A stretch of DNA of 64,000 nucleotides from Bacteroidaceae bacterium HV4-6-C5C (GCA_007896885.1 VOIU01000002.1:1-64000), one strand, 5' to 3'; positions 34,629 through 46,678 are shown, numbered from the stretch's first letter. The notes: generated from the sequence alone by a model not told the origin. A program made the numbers and translations.

Positions 34629-35078
34629 TTACAGTTCAGTATATTTAGGTATATCTTTCAGGAAGAAATAACTATTATTATTGTAATCCATCCGACAGCA
34701 GTAATGGTGTATTCCATTACTCACAATAAGATAATCCACCTTTAGTACCATATTGTAGCGAGTGATTTGATTAAAAACAGCTTGTGTGATTTCTACATCC
34801 GGGGCTTTATATTCTATAATCATTCTGGCAGTGAAATCTCTTCCATAAAGTACGGTGTCACAGCGCTTTTTCGTACCATTTAAGCTTATCTGTACTTCGT
34901 TAGCAAGCAATGATTTGGGGTATCCTTTATATTCTAGTAAAAAGTTCACAAAATGTTGGCGAACCCACTCTTCCGGAGTCAGTGCTATATAGCGTCGACG
35001 AATCTCGTCGAAGACTACATGTTTGCCCTCACGTTCTTCTGTTTTAATATTAAATGCAGGTAAATTCAATGCCAACAT
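34629..35078 (-). CDS. HsdR N-terminal-domain protein (orphan PD-(D/E)xK fold)
   Basis: The 149 aa protein resembles the N-terminal nuclease domain of type I restriction R subunits (HSDR_N_2). The likely active-site elements are an Asp in KKRCDTVLYGRD and Glu-x-Lys in IIEYKAPDVEITQAVFNQITRYN. No helicase part and no HsdM/HsdS genes are nearby, so it is not a restriction system by itself. Similar stand-alone proteins occur at housekeeping loci in Bacteroidota. Here it is divergent from amn and holA. Confidence 0.75.
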   Translation of the reverse strand: MLALNLPAFNIKTEEREGKHVVFDEIRRRYIALTPEEWVRQHFVNFLLEYKGYPKSLLANEVQISLNGTKKRCDTVLYGRDFTARMIIEYKAPDVEITQAVFNQITRYNMVLKVDYLIVSNGIHHYCCRMDYNNNSYFFLKDIPKYTEL

Positions 35079-35250
35079 ATATTCCTTTTTGAATTATTTT
35101 TTCTCAGTACAGTTTTCTTAAAGCTTGGTTTTGAGATTGTACGAAAATATAGTTTTCTGGTTATCTTCTTTAAAACCTCTTTTATAGTAAAATAAAACCG
35201 ATCTTAATATCATTTTGACACATGAACTTGTGAATTCAGAATTTATCACT

Positions 35251-35258
35251 TATTTTTG
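35251..35258 (+). promoter_or_regulatory. -7 element of amn
   Basis: TATTTTTG (TAnnTTTG), 56 bases before the ATG. Confidence 0.5.
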
Positions 35259-35313
35259 TGTGTTAAATAATCCCTGGAGATCATTGCTTAGGGAACAAAT
35301 TTAATAAAACTTT

Positions 35314-36090
35314 ATGAAAACAAAAGAAGAAATCGTAGCTAACTGGTTACCGCGCTACACCAAACGTCAACTAGAAGACTTTGGAGAATATATTTTGCTC
35401 ACTAACTTCAATAAATACGTCGATATCTTTGCTGAAAAATTTAATGTGCCTGTGTTGGGAAAAGATGCTAATATGATATCTGCTTCAGCCGAAGGAATCA
35501 CTATAATTAATTTTGGTATGGGGAGTCCTAATGCTGCCATTATAATGGATTTACTCAGCGCTATAAATCCAAAAGCTTGTTTGTTTTTAGGTAAGTGCGG
35601 AGGCATAGATAAGAAGAATAGAATAGGAGATTTGATCCTTCCTATAGCTGCAATTCGTGGTGAAGGAACATCAAACGACTATTTTCCGCCTGAAGTTCCG
35701 TCATTACCAGCATTTATGTTACAGCGTGCCGTTTCGTCAGCTATTCGTGACCATGCCCGTGATTATTGGACAGGTACGGTCTATACCACCAACCGACGTA
35801 TTTGGGAACATGACGATCAATTCAAAGAATATCTGAAAATAACTCGGGCAATGGCTGTCGATATGGAGACTGCTACCATATTTAGTTGCGGTTTTGCCAA
35901 TCACATTCCTACCGGAGCTTTACTTTTGGTATCTGACCAGCCGATGATTCCAGATGGAGTTAAAACAGATAAAAGCGATACAATGGTAACGCAAAACTAT
36001 GTAAATGAGCATGTTGAAATTGGCATAGAATCATTGAAAATGATTATTGATGAAAAGAAGACTGTGAAACACTTGAAATTTGATTGGTAA
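35314..36090 (+). CDS. amn: AMP nucleosidase (short form)
   Basis: This nucleoside-phosphorylase-fold enzyme splits AMP to adenine and ribose 5-phosphate. The core shows INFGMGSPNAAIIMDLL, FLGKCGGID and the ribose/base site AVDMETATIFSCGFAN followed by LLLVSDQPM. At 258 aa it matches the short AMP nucleosidases of Bacteroidota, which lack the N-terminal regulatory domain of the E. coli enzyme. Uridine or purine nucleoside phosphorylase is a possible alternative within the fold. holA follows 78 bases later. Confidence 0.85.
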   Translation: MKTKEEIVANWLPRYTKRQLEDFGEYILLTNFNKYVDIFAEKFNVPVLGKDANMISASAEGITIINFGMGSPNAAIIMDLLSAINPKACLFLGKCGGIDKKNRIGDLILPIAAIRGEGTSNDYFPPEVPSLPAFMLQRAVSSAIRDHARDYWTGTVYTTNRRIWEHDDQFKEYLKITRAMAVDMETATIFSCGFANHIPTGALLLVSDQPMIPDGVKTDKSDTMVTQNYVNEHVEIGIESLKMIIDEKKTVKHLKFDW

Positions 36091-36168
36091 ATACCCTTTC
36101 TAATCAAGTTATATCTTCTGAATTTCGTTAGAATATTTTTTAAATTCACTAAAGAAACAAGATAAGGC

Positions 36169-37188
36169 ATGGCTAAACAGACTCTGTCATACGACGAAAT
36201 AGTAAAAGACCTCAAAGCCAAACATTATTATCCCGTGTATTACCTCATGGGGGAAGAGCCTTATTATATTGACAAAATCTCCGATTATATTGCAGAAAAT
36301 ATACTTACTGACACAGAAAAAGAGTTTAATCTCTCTGTTGTGTATGGTGCTGATGCGGATATCTCTACAATTATTAATACGGCGAAGCGATATCCAATGA
36401 TGTCCGAATACCAGGTTGTTATTGTGAAAGAAGCACAAAACGTACGCAATATGGAGGAGCTTGCTTTCTATTTGCAGAAACCTCTGTTTTCTACAATATT
36501 GGTGTTATGTCATAAACATGGCGTTTTGGACCGTAGGAAAAAACTTGCAGCCGAAGTAGAAAAAAACGGGGTATTATTTGAATCCAGTAAAATCAAAGAT
36601 GCGCAGCTCCCAGCTTTTATAACCTCTTATATGAAACGTAAAGGTGTAGATCTTGAACCCAAAGCTACCACCATGATTGCTGATTTTGTTGGTACTGATT
36701 TGAGTAGATTAACCGGGGAGTTGGAAAAATTAATAATTACACTTCCAAAAGGGTCGACTAGGGTTACACCTGAGCAAATAGAAAAGAATATTGGAATTAG
36801 TAAAGACTATAATAATTTTGAATTACGAAGCGCTCTTGTCGAAAAAGATATTCTTAAAGCAAATAAGATAATAAAATATTTTGAAGAGAATCCTAAGACT
36901 AATCCTATTCAAATGACTTTATCTTTACTCTTCAATTTCTTTTCCAATTTAATGTTGGCATATTATGCTCCTGAAAAGTCAGAGCAGGGCATAGCAACAA
37001 TGTTAGGATTGCGATCTGCTTGGCAATCGAAAGATTATATGATTGCTATGCGAAAGTATTCCGCCTTTAAAACTATGGAGGTAATTAGTGCTATCAGATG
37101 TGCTGACGCAAAATCAAAAGGCGTAAATAATGCTTCTTCAAATGATGGTGATATTTTACGCGAATTAATTTTCCAAATTTTACATTAA
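36169..37188 (+). CDS. holA: DNA polymerase III delta subunit (clamp loader)
   Basis: HolA opens the sliding clamp. Typical features are YYLMGEEPYYIDKISDYI at the start, the degenerate AAA domain with VVIVKEAQNV, the central DLSRLTGELEKLIITL and the C-terminal helical collar domain. The 339 aa length is normal and no truncation is seen. It follows amn on the same strand. Confidence 0.92.
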   Translation: MAKQTLSYDEIVKDLKAKHYYPVYYLMGEEPYYIDKISDYIAENILTDTEKEFNLSVVYGADADISTIINTAKRYPMMSEYQVVIVKEAQNVRNMEELAFYLQKPLFSTILVLCHKHGVLDRRKKLAAEVEKNGVLFESSKIKDAQLPAFITSYMKRKGVDLEPKATTMIADFVGTDLSRLTGELEKLIITLPKGSTRVTPEQIEKNIGISKDYNNFELRSALVEKDILKANKIIKYFEENPKTNPIQMTLSLLFNFFSNLMLAYYAPEKSEQGIATMLGLRSAWQSKDYMIAMRKYSAFKTMEVISAIRCADAKSKGVNNASSNDGDILRELIFQILH

Positions 37189-38019
37189 TTACTCTCTTGT
37201 CTTTACATTATACTCCAAAATCTCATTTTTTGTAGTTTTTCATTTTTTAGCTCATCTTTATTATTCTATAAAATAGCCGTACTGTGCTGATATTTAAATA
37301 ATTATATCGTATTTGATGCCTTTAGAATCGATTTTTATTTTCAAATCGATATTTGATACGGTTTTTCGGCAAAGATTTATCATCATAAGCTCATTCTGCT
37401 ACTTTTTAAAGTCTTTAAAATAGAATGTAAGAATTTATTCGTTTCTGTTAATACAATCCATTTGTAATATTTCTTGCTGCCACTTCCATAAGTTGTCATT
37501 TGAACTATTGTTTGTTTTCGAATGTAATATATAGCTAATGTGATGTTATTACAAAAGGTATTATCACTTTGTTTTTAAACAGAAATGTAATATATACAAA
37601 TGTAAATAGATGCTTTTACATATATAATTTAAAGGATTACAAAATTAGTACCGATCATAAAAACAATAGGTATATTTTAATATAACAACCTGTTTACCAG
37701 TAATATATACCTAATACATAAAGTATATATATAAATAGTGTATGTTATATACATAACAATAGTGAATATGCTGAAAAAACTTGTTTTTATTATTAATAAA
37801 TATCTTATAATCAATAGTTTTTATCGTTTTAATAAAGTATATTCCAATTGTATTTTATCTGTATTTACCAATGTAACCCCAGCTTATATAACAATAGTGA
37901 ATTTGATGAGTATATTTGTTATATATTAATATTACAATGTTAATTTGCAATTGTGAATATTAATATTTACCTTTGTAATAAAATTAAATATTCATCATTA
38001 TTATAAATGTAAACTCATT
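37189..38019. other. Very AT-rich intergenic region with repeated motifs
   Basis: 831 bases with no accepted gene (a 63-codon frame at 37738-37929 is only AT-driven). ATAACAATAGTGAAT occurs twice (37753-37767 and 37888-37902). The phrase AATGTAATATATA appears twice near 37521 and 37584. A complete promoter lies at 37944-37975. This may be a regulatory region for the XRE-type gene that follows. Confidence 0.5.
37944..37975 (+). promoter_or_regulatory. Complete -33/-7 promoter of the XRE-type regulator
   Basis: TTTG (37944-37947), 20 bases, then TACCTTTG (37968-37975), a close match to the Bacteroides consensus. The leader would be about 38 bases. Confidence 0.7.
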
Positions 38020-38508
38020 ATGACTATCAAAGATAGATTCAAAATGATAATGGATCGTGAAAAGCTTACCGCAGGAGCTTTTGCCGAAAGTATTGGGGTT
38101 GCTCAAGCTACAATTTCCCATATTTTAGGTCCTCGTAACAAATATCCCAGTACAGAAGTTATACTAAGGTTACATCAGAGATATTCGGATGTAAATTTGG
38201 AATGGCTATTGACTGGACTTGGTAGTATGAGTAATGCAAATGGCAATGAAGGTACTGGCTTACCTACGGAACCAACAATAAATGGTGAAATAGAATATCC
38301 TTTATTTGCCGAGAATGCTGTAAATGCGCCTAATTCTACAGAAGAGTATGAAAATCGCAAGGAAACACCCTTAGATACCCCAAGAAAAGCGCAGAAAGAG
38401 CCTGTAAAACAGGAGATTATCTATAAAGAACAGCCTGTGAGGAAAATCACGGAAATACGTATTTTCTTTGATGATAATACCTTTGAGATTTTCAGACCCG
38501 AAAAATAG
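38020..38508 (+). CDS. XRE-family helix-turn-helix protein
   Basis: The 162 aa protein has an N-terminal HTH (residues about 5-65: FKMIMDREKLTAGAFAESIG, then QATISHILGPRNKYPSTEVI and WLLTGLGSM). A long, probably disordered linker rich in Glu, Pro and Asn follows, then a short conserved C-terminal strand pair (ITEIRIFFDDNTFEIFRP). The layout resembles phage-repressor-like regulators without a peptidase domain. It has its own promoter and repeated upstream motifs suggest autoregulation (inference). Target genes are unknown. Confidence 0.8.
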   Translation: MTIKDRFKMIMDREKLTAGAFAESIGVAQATISHILGPRNKYPSTEVILRLHQRYSDVNLEWLLTGLGSMSNANGNEGTGLPTEPTINGEIEYPLFAENAVNAPNSTEEYENRKETPLDTPRKAQKEPVKQEIIYKEQPVRKITEIRIFFDDNTFEIFRPEK

Positions 38509-38541
38509 TCGTTAGGTTCTTCTCTTATGCTTAATTTGCTG

Positions 38542-38549
38542 TATCTTTG
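38542..38549 (+). promoter_or_regulatory. -7 element of pyrK-pyrD
   Basis: TATCTTTG (TAnnTTTG), 33 bases before the pyrK ATG. Confidence 0.55.
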
Positions 38550-38581
38550 TTGTTCAAAGAAGAATCTCTCCAATTTAAGAT

Positions 38582-39358
38582 ATGAAGAAATTTATTTTAG
38601 ACCTTACGGTTACCCAAAATGCAAGGTTAAACGATAATTACGTTTTACTAAAGTTAACTCATTCTTCTCCACTGCCGGAAATGCTACCGGGACAATTTGC
38701 AGAATTGCGCGTAGACGGATCTTCTACAACTTTCCTTAGACGCCCTATTTCTATCAATTTTGTAGACCAGAAAGCTAATGAGTTATGGTTTCTTATACAA
38801 ATAGTCGGTGATGGAACCAAACATTTGGCTGAGCTTAGAGTCGGTGATATACTAAATGTGGTATTACCTCTTGGAAATAGCTTCAGCATGCCCGATAGCG
38901 CTTCTAGCAAGGTGTTATTAGTTGGTGGTGGAGTTGGTACAGCCCCAATGCTCTATTTAGGCGAGCAATTAGCTCTAAAAGGCATTAAACCTACTTTTCT
39001 TTTAGGTGCAAGAAGCAAAAAGGACCTTTTGCAATTAGATCAGTTTGAAATATACGGTGACTTATACACGACAACTGAAGATGGAACACATGGCGAAAAA
39101 GGCTATGTTACTCAACATTCTGTCTTAAACAGCTCTGATTTCGACCAAATTTATACTTGTGGTCCTAAGCCAATGATGATGGCTGTGGCAAAATATGCCA
39201 AAAGTAAAAATATAACCTGTGAAGTTTCTCTTGAAAACACCATGGCGTGTGGTATAGGTGCTTGCCTCTGCTGTGTGGAAGATACGGACGAAGGGAATGT
39301 TTGTGTGTGTAAAGAAGGGCCAGTATTTAATATAAATAAACTATTATGGCAGATTTAA
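38582..39358 (+). CDS. pyrK: Dihydroorotate dehydrogenase B electron-transfer subunit
   Basis: This iron-sulfur flavoprotein passes electrons from PyrD to NAD+. The FAD-binding part contains FLRRPISIN. The nucleotide part has [17 protein letters not shown]. The C-terminus holds the [2Fe-2S] cysteines in [14 protein letters not shown] and [10 protein letters not shown]. The length (258 aa) is normal. It overlaps pyrD by 13 bases, consistent with a two-subunit enzyme made together. Confidence 0.92.
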   Translation: MKKFILDLTVTQNARLNDNYVLLKLTHSSPLPEMLPGQFAELRVDGSSTTFLRRPISINFVDQKANELWFLIQIVGDGTKHLAELRVGDILNVVLPLGNSFSMPDSASSKVLLVGGGVGTAPMLYLGEQLALKGIKPTFLLGARSKKDLLQLDQFEIYGDLYTTTEDGTHGEKGYVTQHSVLNSSDFDQIYTCGPKPMMMAVAKYAKSKNITCEVSLENTMACGIGACLCCVEDTDEGNVCVCKEGPVFNINKLLWQI

Positions 39359-40257
39359 ATGTAAATATTGGAGAATTGAAATTAAAGAATCCGGTGATGA
39401 CTGCATCCGGAACATTTGGTTATGGAGAAGAGTTTGAGGATTTTGTTGATTTAGCGCGAATAGGTAGTATAATTGTAAAGGGGACTACTCTTCACAAACG
39501 TGAAGGCAACCCATATCCTCGTATGGCGGAGACTCCCTCAGGTATGCTAAACGCAGTGGGATTACAAAATAAAGGGGTAAAATACTTCGCAGATCACATT
39601 TATCCACGCATTAAAGATGTACAGACCGATATTATTGTAAATGTATCGGGTTCGGCTATTGAAGATTATGTGGAAACCGCCGAAATAATTAATGGACTTG
39701 ACAAAATTTCTGCTATAGAATTGAATATATCATGTCCTAATGTAAAGCAAGGCGGAATGGCTTTTGGTATCTCGGCTAAAGGAGCTGAAGAGGTGACTAA
39801 AGCAGTGCGCGCAGTATACGATAAAACATTAATTGTGAAGCTTTCGCCTAATGTGACAGATATCACGGAAATTGCTCTTGCCGTTGAAAATGCCGGTGCA
39901 AACAGCATATCGCTTATAAATACACTCCTAGGGATGGCTATTGACGCCGAACGCAGGCATCCTTTACTCTCTACCATAACGGGAGGACTATCCGGGCCTG
40001 CTGTGAAACCTATTGCCTTACGTATGGTGTGGCAAGTTGCTAATGTAGTAAAAGTTCCTGTCATTGGAATGGGAGGAATAATGAACTGGAAAGATGCAGT
40101 GGAATTTATGCTTGCCGGGGCTTCAGCTGTACAAATAGGTACGGCAAATTTCATTGACCCGAGTGTTACAGCAAAGGTTGTTGATGGTATAGATGATTAT
40201 CTAAATAGACATGGATATAAGTCTGTGCAAGAAATTATCGGTGCACTGGAAGTATAA
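39346..40257 (+). CDS. pyrD: Dihydroorotate dehydrogenase B catalytic subunit
   Basis: This FMN-dependent TIM barrel oxidises dihydroorotate to orotate in pyrimidine synthesis. It has [16 protein letters not shown] near the start, the catalytic cysteine in [13 protein letters not shown], and the phosphate-binding [20 protein letters not shown]. It is the class 1B form (303 aa, with PyrK partner). A bidirectional terminator separates it from trmD. Confidence 0.95.
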   Translation: MADLNVNIGELKLKNPVMTASGTFGYGEEFEDFVDLARIGSIIVKGTTLHKREGNPYPRMAETPSGMLNAVGLQNKGVKYFADHIYPRIKDVQTDIIVNVSGSAIEDYVETAEIINGLDKISAIELNISCPNVKQGGMAFGISAKGAEEVTKAVRAVYDKTLIVKLSPNVTDITEIALAVENAGANSISLINTLLGMAIDAERRHPLLSTITGGLSGPAVKPIALRMVWQVANVVKVPVIGMGGIMNWKDAVEFMLAGASAVQIGTANFIDPSVTAKVVDGIDDYLNRHGYKSVQEIIGALEV

Positions 40258-40295
40258 ATGATAACAAAGAAATATCATTCGCACCATATATACAT

Positions 40296-40328
40296 AAAAA
40301 ATGACATCACTTATTGATGTCATTTTTT
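40296..40328. terminator. Bidirectional intrinsic terminator between pyrD and trmD
   Basis: Perfect 14-bp stem AAAAAATGACATCA (40296-40309) / TGATGTCATTTTTT (40315-40328). Confidence 0.9.
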
Positions 40329-40368
40329 TATTTATTTACATTAGAAAAAAGATGTTTATCTTTTCGTT

Positions 40369-41046
40369 TTATTCGTTTAGTAAATCCGGACGTAACCTTT
40401 TTGTTCGTTCAAGTGATTGCTGTAATTCCCACTCTTTAATCTTTGCCTCGTGTCCAGAAAGTAAAATATCAGGAACTTTCCAACCTTTATATTCTGCCGG
40501 ACGAGTATAGACTGGTGCTGCCAATAAATTGTCTTGGAATGAATCGGATAATGCGGATTGCTCGTCGGATATTACCCCCGGGATAATCCGAATAATGGCA
40601 TCTGCCATGACTGCAGCAGCTAATTCACCACCGGTCAACACGAAATCGCCTATGCTCACTTCTTTAGTGATGAAATGCTCCCTTATCCGGTAGTCTATTC
40701 CTTTAAAATGCCCGCAAAGAATAATCAGATTTTTAGTTAGCGATAAGGTATTTGCCATTTTCTGATCAAACTTAGCTCCATCAGGAGTTGTGAAGATCAC
40801 TTCATCGTATTCACGTTCGGACTTAAGAGTTTCTATACATCGTTCGATGGGTTCTATTTTCATAACCATTCCGGCAAAACCTCCAAAAGGGTAATCGTCA
40901 ACCCGGCGATACTTGTCCTCCGTATAGTCTCTTAAGTTGTGAATATATATTTCAGCAAGCCCTTTATCCTGAGCACGTTTCAGAATGGAGCAGTTGAAAA
41001 AGCCTTCAATCATTTCGGGTAATACCGTTATAATATCAATACGCAT
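40369..41046 (-). CDS. trmD: tRNA (guanine37-N1)-methyltransferase
   Basis: This SPOUT-class methyltransferase makes m1G37. The start [17 protein letters not shown], the middle [18 protein letters not shown] and the trefoil-knot segments ([33 protein letters not shown]) are typical. The length of 225 aa is normal. The minus-strand -7 element at 41064-41071 gives a short leader. It is divergent from ligA. Confidence 0.95.
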   Translation of the reverse strand: MRIDIITVLPEMIEGFFNCSILKRAQDKGLAEIYIHNLRDYTEDKYRRVDDYPFGGFAGMVMKIEPIERCIETLKSEREYDEVIFTTPDGAKFDQKMANTLSLTKNLIILCGHFKGIDYRIREHFITKEVSIGDFVLTGGELAAAVMADAIIRIIPGVISDEQSALSDSFQDNLLAAPVYTRPAEYKGWKVPDILLSGHEAKIKEWELQQSLERTKRLRPDLLNE

Positions 41047-41063
41047 ACTATCTTTATTTTTGG

Positions 41064-41071
41064 CAAAAATA
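41064..41071 (-). promoter_or_regulatory. -7 element of trmD
   Basis: The minus strand reads TATTTTTG (TAnnTTTG), 18 bases before the ATG. Confidence 0.5.
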
Positions 41072-41088
41072 CGAATATTCGGGGATAA

Positions 41089-43122
<2,034 letters not shown>

Positions 43123-43156
43123 CGTTTTTCCAGCTGTAGCTTTTTTAGGGCGTATA

Positions 43157-43190
43157 TTTGCTGGGAAAATCGAAAATATTCGTACTTTTG
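43157..43190 (+). promoter_or_regulatory. -33/-7 promoter of dapA
   Basis: TTTG (43157-43160), 22 bases, TACTTTTG (43183-43190). This leaves a leader of about 30 bases to the ATG at 43227. Confidence 0.6.
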
Positions 43191-43226
43191 CGAGTCATTT
43201 AATTAGAGATTTCTTATATAGCACTC

Positions 43227-44120
43227 ATGATACAAACAAGATTGAAAGGAATGGGGGTAGCGCTGATTACTCCTTTTAAAGAGGATGAAAGCGTTGATTA
43301 CGATGCTTTAATGCGATTGGTTGACTATTTACTTCAGAATAATGCCGATTTTTTGTGCGTACTTGGAACCACAGCAGAAACTCCTACGCTAACGGAAGAA
43401 GAAAAGAAGAAAATAAAGAAGATGGTCATCGAGCGCGTTAATGGTCGGGTGCCTATTCTGTTGGGTGTAGGTGGCAATAACACTCGGGCTGTTGTGGAAA
43501 GTTTGAAAAATGACGATTTCACCGGAGTTGATGCTATTTTATCTGTAGTTCCTTATTACAATAAACCATCTCAAGAAGGTATATATCAGCACTATAAAGC
43601 TATTGCTTCGGCAACAGATCTTCCTATCGTACTTTACAATGTTCCGGGGCGTACCGGCGTGAACATGAAAGCTGAAACTACTTTGCGCATTGCACGTGAC
43701 TTCAAAAATGTGATTGCAATAAAAGAGGCTTCAGGAGATATCTCACAGATGGACGATATAATCAAGAATAAACCGGCTAATTTCGACGTAATTTCGGGTG
43801 ATGACGGTATTACCTTCCCTCTTATCACTTTGGGTGCTGTGGGCATTATTTCGGTTATTGGCAATGCTTTTCCACGTGAATTCAGTCGCATGGTACGTTT
43901 GGCTTTGCAAGGTGACTATGCCAATGCATTGACTATACATCATAAATTTGCCGAACTCTTCAAGCTTTTATTTGTCGACGGTAATCCTGCCGGTGTTAAA
44001 GCAATGTTGAATGTGATGGGAATGATTGAAAATAAGCTCCGTTTGCCATTGGTACCTACTCGTATTACTACCTTTGAAGCTATGCGTAATATTCTTAATG
44101 AACTTAATATCAAATGCTGA
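43227..44120 (+). CDS. dapA: 4-hydroxy-tetrahydrodipicolinate synthase
   Basis: This TIM-barrel aldolase condenses pyruvate and aspartate semialdehyde in lysine and meso-diaminopimelate synthesis. It has CVLGTTAETPTL, the tyrosine in VPYYNKPSQEGIYQHY, LYNVPGRTGVNM and the Schiff-base lysine in NVIAIKEASGDI. The 297 aa length is normal. It is a single-gene unit with a promoter and a perfect hairpin terminator (44147-44174). Confidence 0.95.
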   Translation: MIQTRLKGMGVALITPFKEDESVDYDALMRLVDYLLQNNADFLCVLGTTAETPTLTEEEKKKIKKMVIERVNGRVPILLGVGGNNTRAVVESLKNDDFTGVDAILSVVPYYNKPSQEGIYQHYKAIASATDLPIVLYNVPGRTGVNMKAETTLRIARDFKNVIAIKEASGDISQMDDIIKNKPANFDVISGDDGITFPLITLGAVGIISVIGNAFPREFSRMVRLALQGDYANALTIHHKFAELFKLLFVDGNPAGVKAMLNVMGMIENKLRLPLVPTRITTFEAMRNILNELNIKC

Positions 44121-44146
44121 TCGGAATTTTTGATAATATATAACAG

Positions 44147-44174
44147 AAAAAGACATCTAATTAGATGTCTTTTT
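44147..44174 (+). terminator. Intrinsic terminator after dapA
   Basis: Perfect 14-bp stem AAAAAGACATCTAA / TTAGATGTCTTTTT with no extra loop base, ending in a T-run. On the minus strand it can also serve tRNA-Arg. Confidence 0.9.
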
Positions 44175-44179
44175 TTTGT

Positions 44180-44252
44180 GACCGCGACAGGATTCAAACC
44201 TGTAACCGGCTGATCCGTAGTCAGCTACTCTATTCAGTTGAGCTACGCGGCC
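44180..44252 (-). tRNA. tRNA-Arg (anticodon ACG)
   Basis: The 73-base cloverleaf has acceptor GGCCGCG paired with CGCGGTC (one G-T), D arm TAGCTCAACTGAATAGAGTA, anticodon arm GCTGA-ctACGga-TCAGC and T arm with GGTTTGAATCC. No CCA is encoded. The ACG anticodon would be deaminated to ICG by TadA. A -7 element TAACTTTG lies upstream at 44270-44277. Confidence 0.95.
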
Positions 44253-44269
44253 TTTTGTTTTAACGGCTG

Positions 44270-44277
44270 CAAAGTTA
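44270..44277 (-). promoter_or_regulatory. -7 element of tRNA-Arg
   Basis: The minus strand reads TAACTTTG (TAnnTTTG), with transcription predicted about ten bases before the tRNA 5' end. Confidence 0.55.
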
Positions 44278-44327
44278 CGGACTTTTTCTTAAAATGCAAG
44301 TAATGATCGAACTTTTTTGAATAAAAA

Positions 44328-46625
44328 TCATTCGACAAATCGATAATTAAACAGTTGCCAACCGATGGTTAATCCTACGTTCCACTCGTTTTTAGGTGAG
44401 CTATAATGATTTACATAAGCTGATATAGCTCCGAATGGAAGTTTGCATACAAATGAAATTTCACCCAAATATTGAAAGTTAGTAAAGGCTTTACCATAAT
44501 ATGCTTTATTAGATGTGTTTTTTTCTATCGGAAAGATGGGCAAAAATCCATAAAACTCTCCTCTTAGATGAAACATATCGTTGATGGTGTATATTGGTCG
44601 GATACCACCTGCTACAAATTGATTGGCTCTGAATGCTTCGTTATACATCAATTTACTGTGGGGAGTCGGTGAAAAATCACTGGCTTGCATCATTGTTGCC
44701 GTATAATTTTCTGAAAAGTTCTTTGAGGAATACAGAGCTTCGGTCATCCACCCTAAAGTGAATCTCGGACTGAGTGGATAATATACTTCCTTCTGATAAG
44801 AAATTTGCAACCACGATTGACGCTCTTTGAGCGATGAGAGTTGTTCGGAGTTACCGGGAAGAAATTTTTCTTTTCCGTTGAATATTTGCGCTAGTAGCCT
44901 TTCATAAGCACCTTTGATGGCATATTGCCGTGAGTCGAGTGTGCTGCCATAGAAACTGATTGATCCTCCGATAAGATTATAGATACTCTGGTCGGAACGG
45001 TCTTTATCGAAGTCTATCAGGCTGGATTGATAGTAGCTATCCGTCAGTTTACCCATTCCAAAGCCAAACTCAGCCCGTTTATTGGCCAAAAAAGGTAAGG
45101 CAAGGATGAGTTTCACAAAACGTTCATCTTTTGAGTTGAATGAAGGCTTGTCGTTCTTGGAGAATAATTTATCTTTTTTATAAAAGTCGAATGTGCTGAT
45201 GGAGGCAATAAAACGATATGAAGTAGGGATACGTGTCGGAAAATCAATTTTAGCCATAAACTGGGCATTATTATAGATTTTACCGATTTGTCCGTCCAAT
45301 AAGAACTCTTTAGAGTAGTAATTTAAGTTTTGATACCCTAAACCCAGATAGATCTGATTGGAACTTGTTGTGGAGACGCTTCCACCAACGCGTGCCGAGA
45401 GGTTATGCTCCATTTTAACCTTCAAATTCAAGTCATACATTTCCGTTTCCGGATTGAACACGGCATGCGGTATAATTTCCGAGATCATATTATCCGCCAA
45501 CAAACGAAAATAGCCACGCTTCAAATCTTCGTAAGTAAATACATCATCGTCTTTTTCATGAAATTCTTTCTTAATATAAGCTTGTTGCTGTTCGTTCGCT
45601 CCATCAATAATGACGCGCTGAAAACGAAGTTGCGGCAAGTTGCTTCTATAAACCAAGCGACGAAGACGGATGTTGTCAACGTTTACACGTCGCAGTATTC
45701 GACCTTTGATCGAATCCATCAAGCTCATGGCTTTATTATAGCCATTCTTTTCCAATTCCTCTATTCGGCTAAAGTCCAATAGATTAACGTCATTATATTT
45801 AAAGTTCATCAGTATTCCACAAGAATCGGGAAGAGAATAGTCTGTTTTTTGCATGATCATATTTTCCAATTGCCCCATGAGGTCGTTTTCATCGGGTTTG
45901 GAAGGATTGGCGGATACCACACTGCCAATGATAATGTCGGGCTTAAAATCCTTTCGCATGACATCGGTCGGAAAATTATTATAGATGCCGCCATCGTATG
46001 CCAGAACGCCGTTCAGTTCTATAGGTTTAAAGACAAACGGAAAGCTCATGGATGCGCGTACTGCATCTCCCAGATCACCGTCACGGAGAACGATTTGTTT
46101 TTTGTCATATACATCGGATGCTATGCAACGAAAAGGAACGAAAAGATCGTCGAAATTACCTTTGCTTGCTGCATTGGCACGTGCAAACATTTCGGTGAAT
46201 ACCAGGTTCATCTGAATGGGATTGACCATACTCCTGGGAAGAAACTGTGACTTGACATGCAATGAGTCTTTAAAGGAGAACCGGATATTGAAAAATTCAG
46301 GTGAAGCAAGATCCTTCTTAAAGAAGTACGAATACTTCGATTCTACTTTTCCGGTATACCATCGCTTGAAATCTTCCGATCGCAACAGGGCTTCCATATC
46401 ATCGGGAGAATACCCCATGGCATATAAAGCTCCGATAATTGCACCCATGGAGGTACCTGCCACATAATCAATGGGTATGTTATTCTCTTCCAATGCTCTG
46501 ATTATACCGATATGTGTTAAACCCTTTGCTCCGCCGCCACTTAATACAAGTCCGACCTTCTGAGCATGAACACCCGGCATTATACCGACAAGAAGCAATA
46601 ATATAATCAGTAGATTTTTTTTCAT
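44328..46625 (-). CDS. Patatin-like phospholipase with C-terminal outer-membrane barrel
   Basis: The 765 aa protein starts with a signal peptide (MKKNLLIILLLLVGIMPGVHA). The patatin domain has the oxyanion loop SGGGAKG, the nucleophile GTSMG and the dyad aspartate in YDGGIYNNFP. A POTRA-like linker (about 340-410) leads to a 16-strand-type barrel ending YRFVE, an arrangement like type Vd (PlpD-like) proteins. It may act as a phospholipase at or outside the outer membrane (inference). A minus-strand -7 element TATATTTG is at 46679-46686. Confidence 0.85.
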   Translation of the reverse strand: MKKNLLIILLLLVGIMPGVHAQKVGLVLSGGGAKGLTHIGIIRALEENNIPIDYVAGTSMGAIIGALYAMGYSPDDMEALLRSEDFKRWYTGKVESKYSYFFKKDLASPEFFNIRFSFKDSLHVKSQFLPRSMVNPIQMNLVFTEMFARANAASKGNFDDLFVPFRCIASDVYDKKQIVLRDGDLGDAVRASMSFPFVFKPIELNGVLAYDGGIYNNFPTDVMRKDFKPDIIIGSVVSANPSKPDENDLMGQLENMIMQKTDYSLPDSCGILMNFKYNDVNLLDFSRIEELEKNGYNKAMSLMDSIKGRILRRVNVDNIRLRRLVYRSNLPQLRFQRVIIDGANEQQQAYIKKEFHEKDDDVFTYEDLKRGYFRLLADNMISEIIPHAVFNPETEMYDLNLKVKMEHNLSARVGGSVSTTSSNQIYLGLGYQNLNYYSKEFLLDGQIGKIYNNAQFMAKIDFPTRIPTSYRFIASISTFDFYKKDKLFSKNDKPSFNSKDERFVKLILALPFLANKRAEFGFGMGKLTDSYYQSSLIDFDKDRSDQSIYNLIGGSISFYGSTLDSRQYAIKGAYERLLAQIFNGKEKFLPGNSEQLSSLKERQSWLQISYQKEVYYPLSPRFTLGWMTEALYSSKNFSENYTATMMQASDFSPTPHSKLMYNEAFRANQFVAGGIRPIYTINDMFHLRGEFYGFLPIFPIEKNTSNKAYYGKAFTNFQYLGEISFVCKLPFGAISAYVNHYSSPKNEWNVGLTIGWQLFNYRFVE

Positions 46626-46678
46626 GTTTAAAATTGATCCTAAAAAGAAGTGATAGTTCCGAAAGTGTATTCACACCC

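Noticed and set aside
34629..35078. Restriction-modification system
   Set aside because: Only an HsdR N-terminal-like domain is present. No methylase, specificity or helicase genes are nearby.
37738..37929. 63-codon frame with two copies of YITIVN
   Set aside because: The repeated peptide comes from an AT-rich DNA repeat. The codon pattern looks non-coding.
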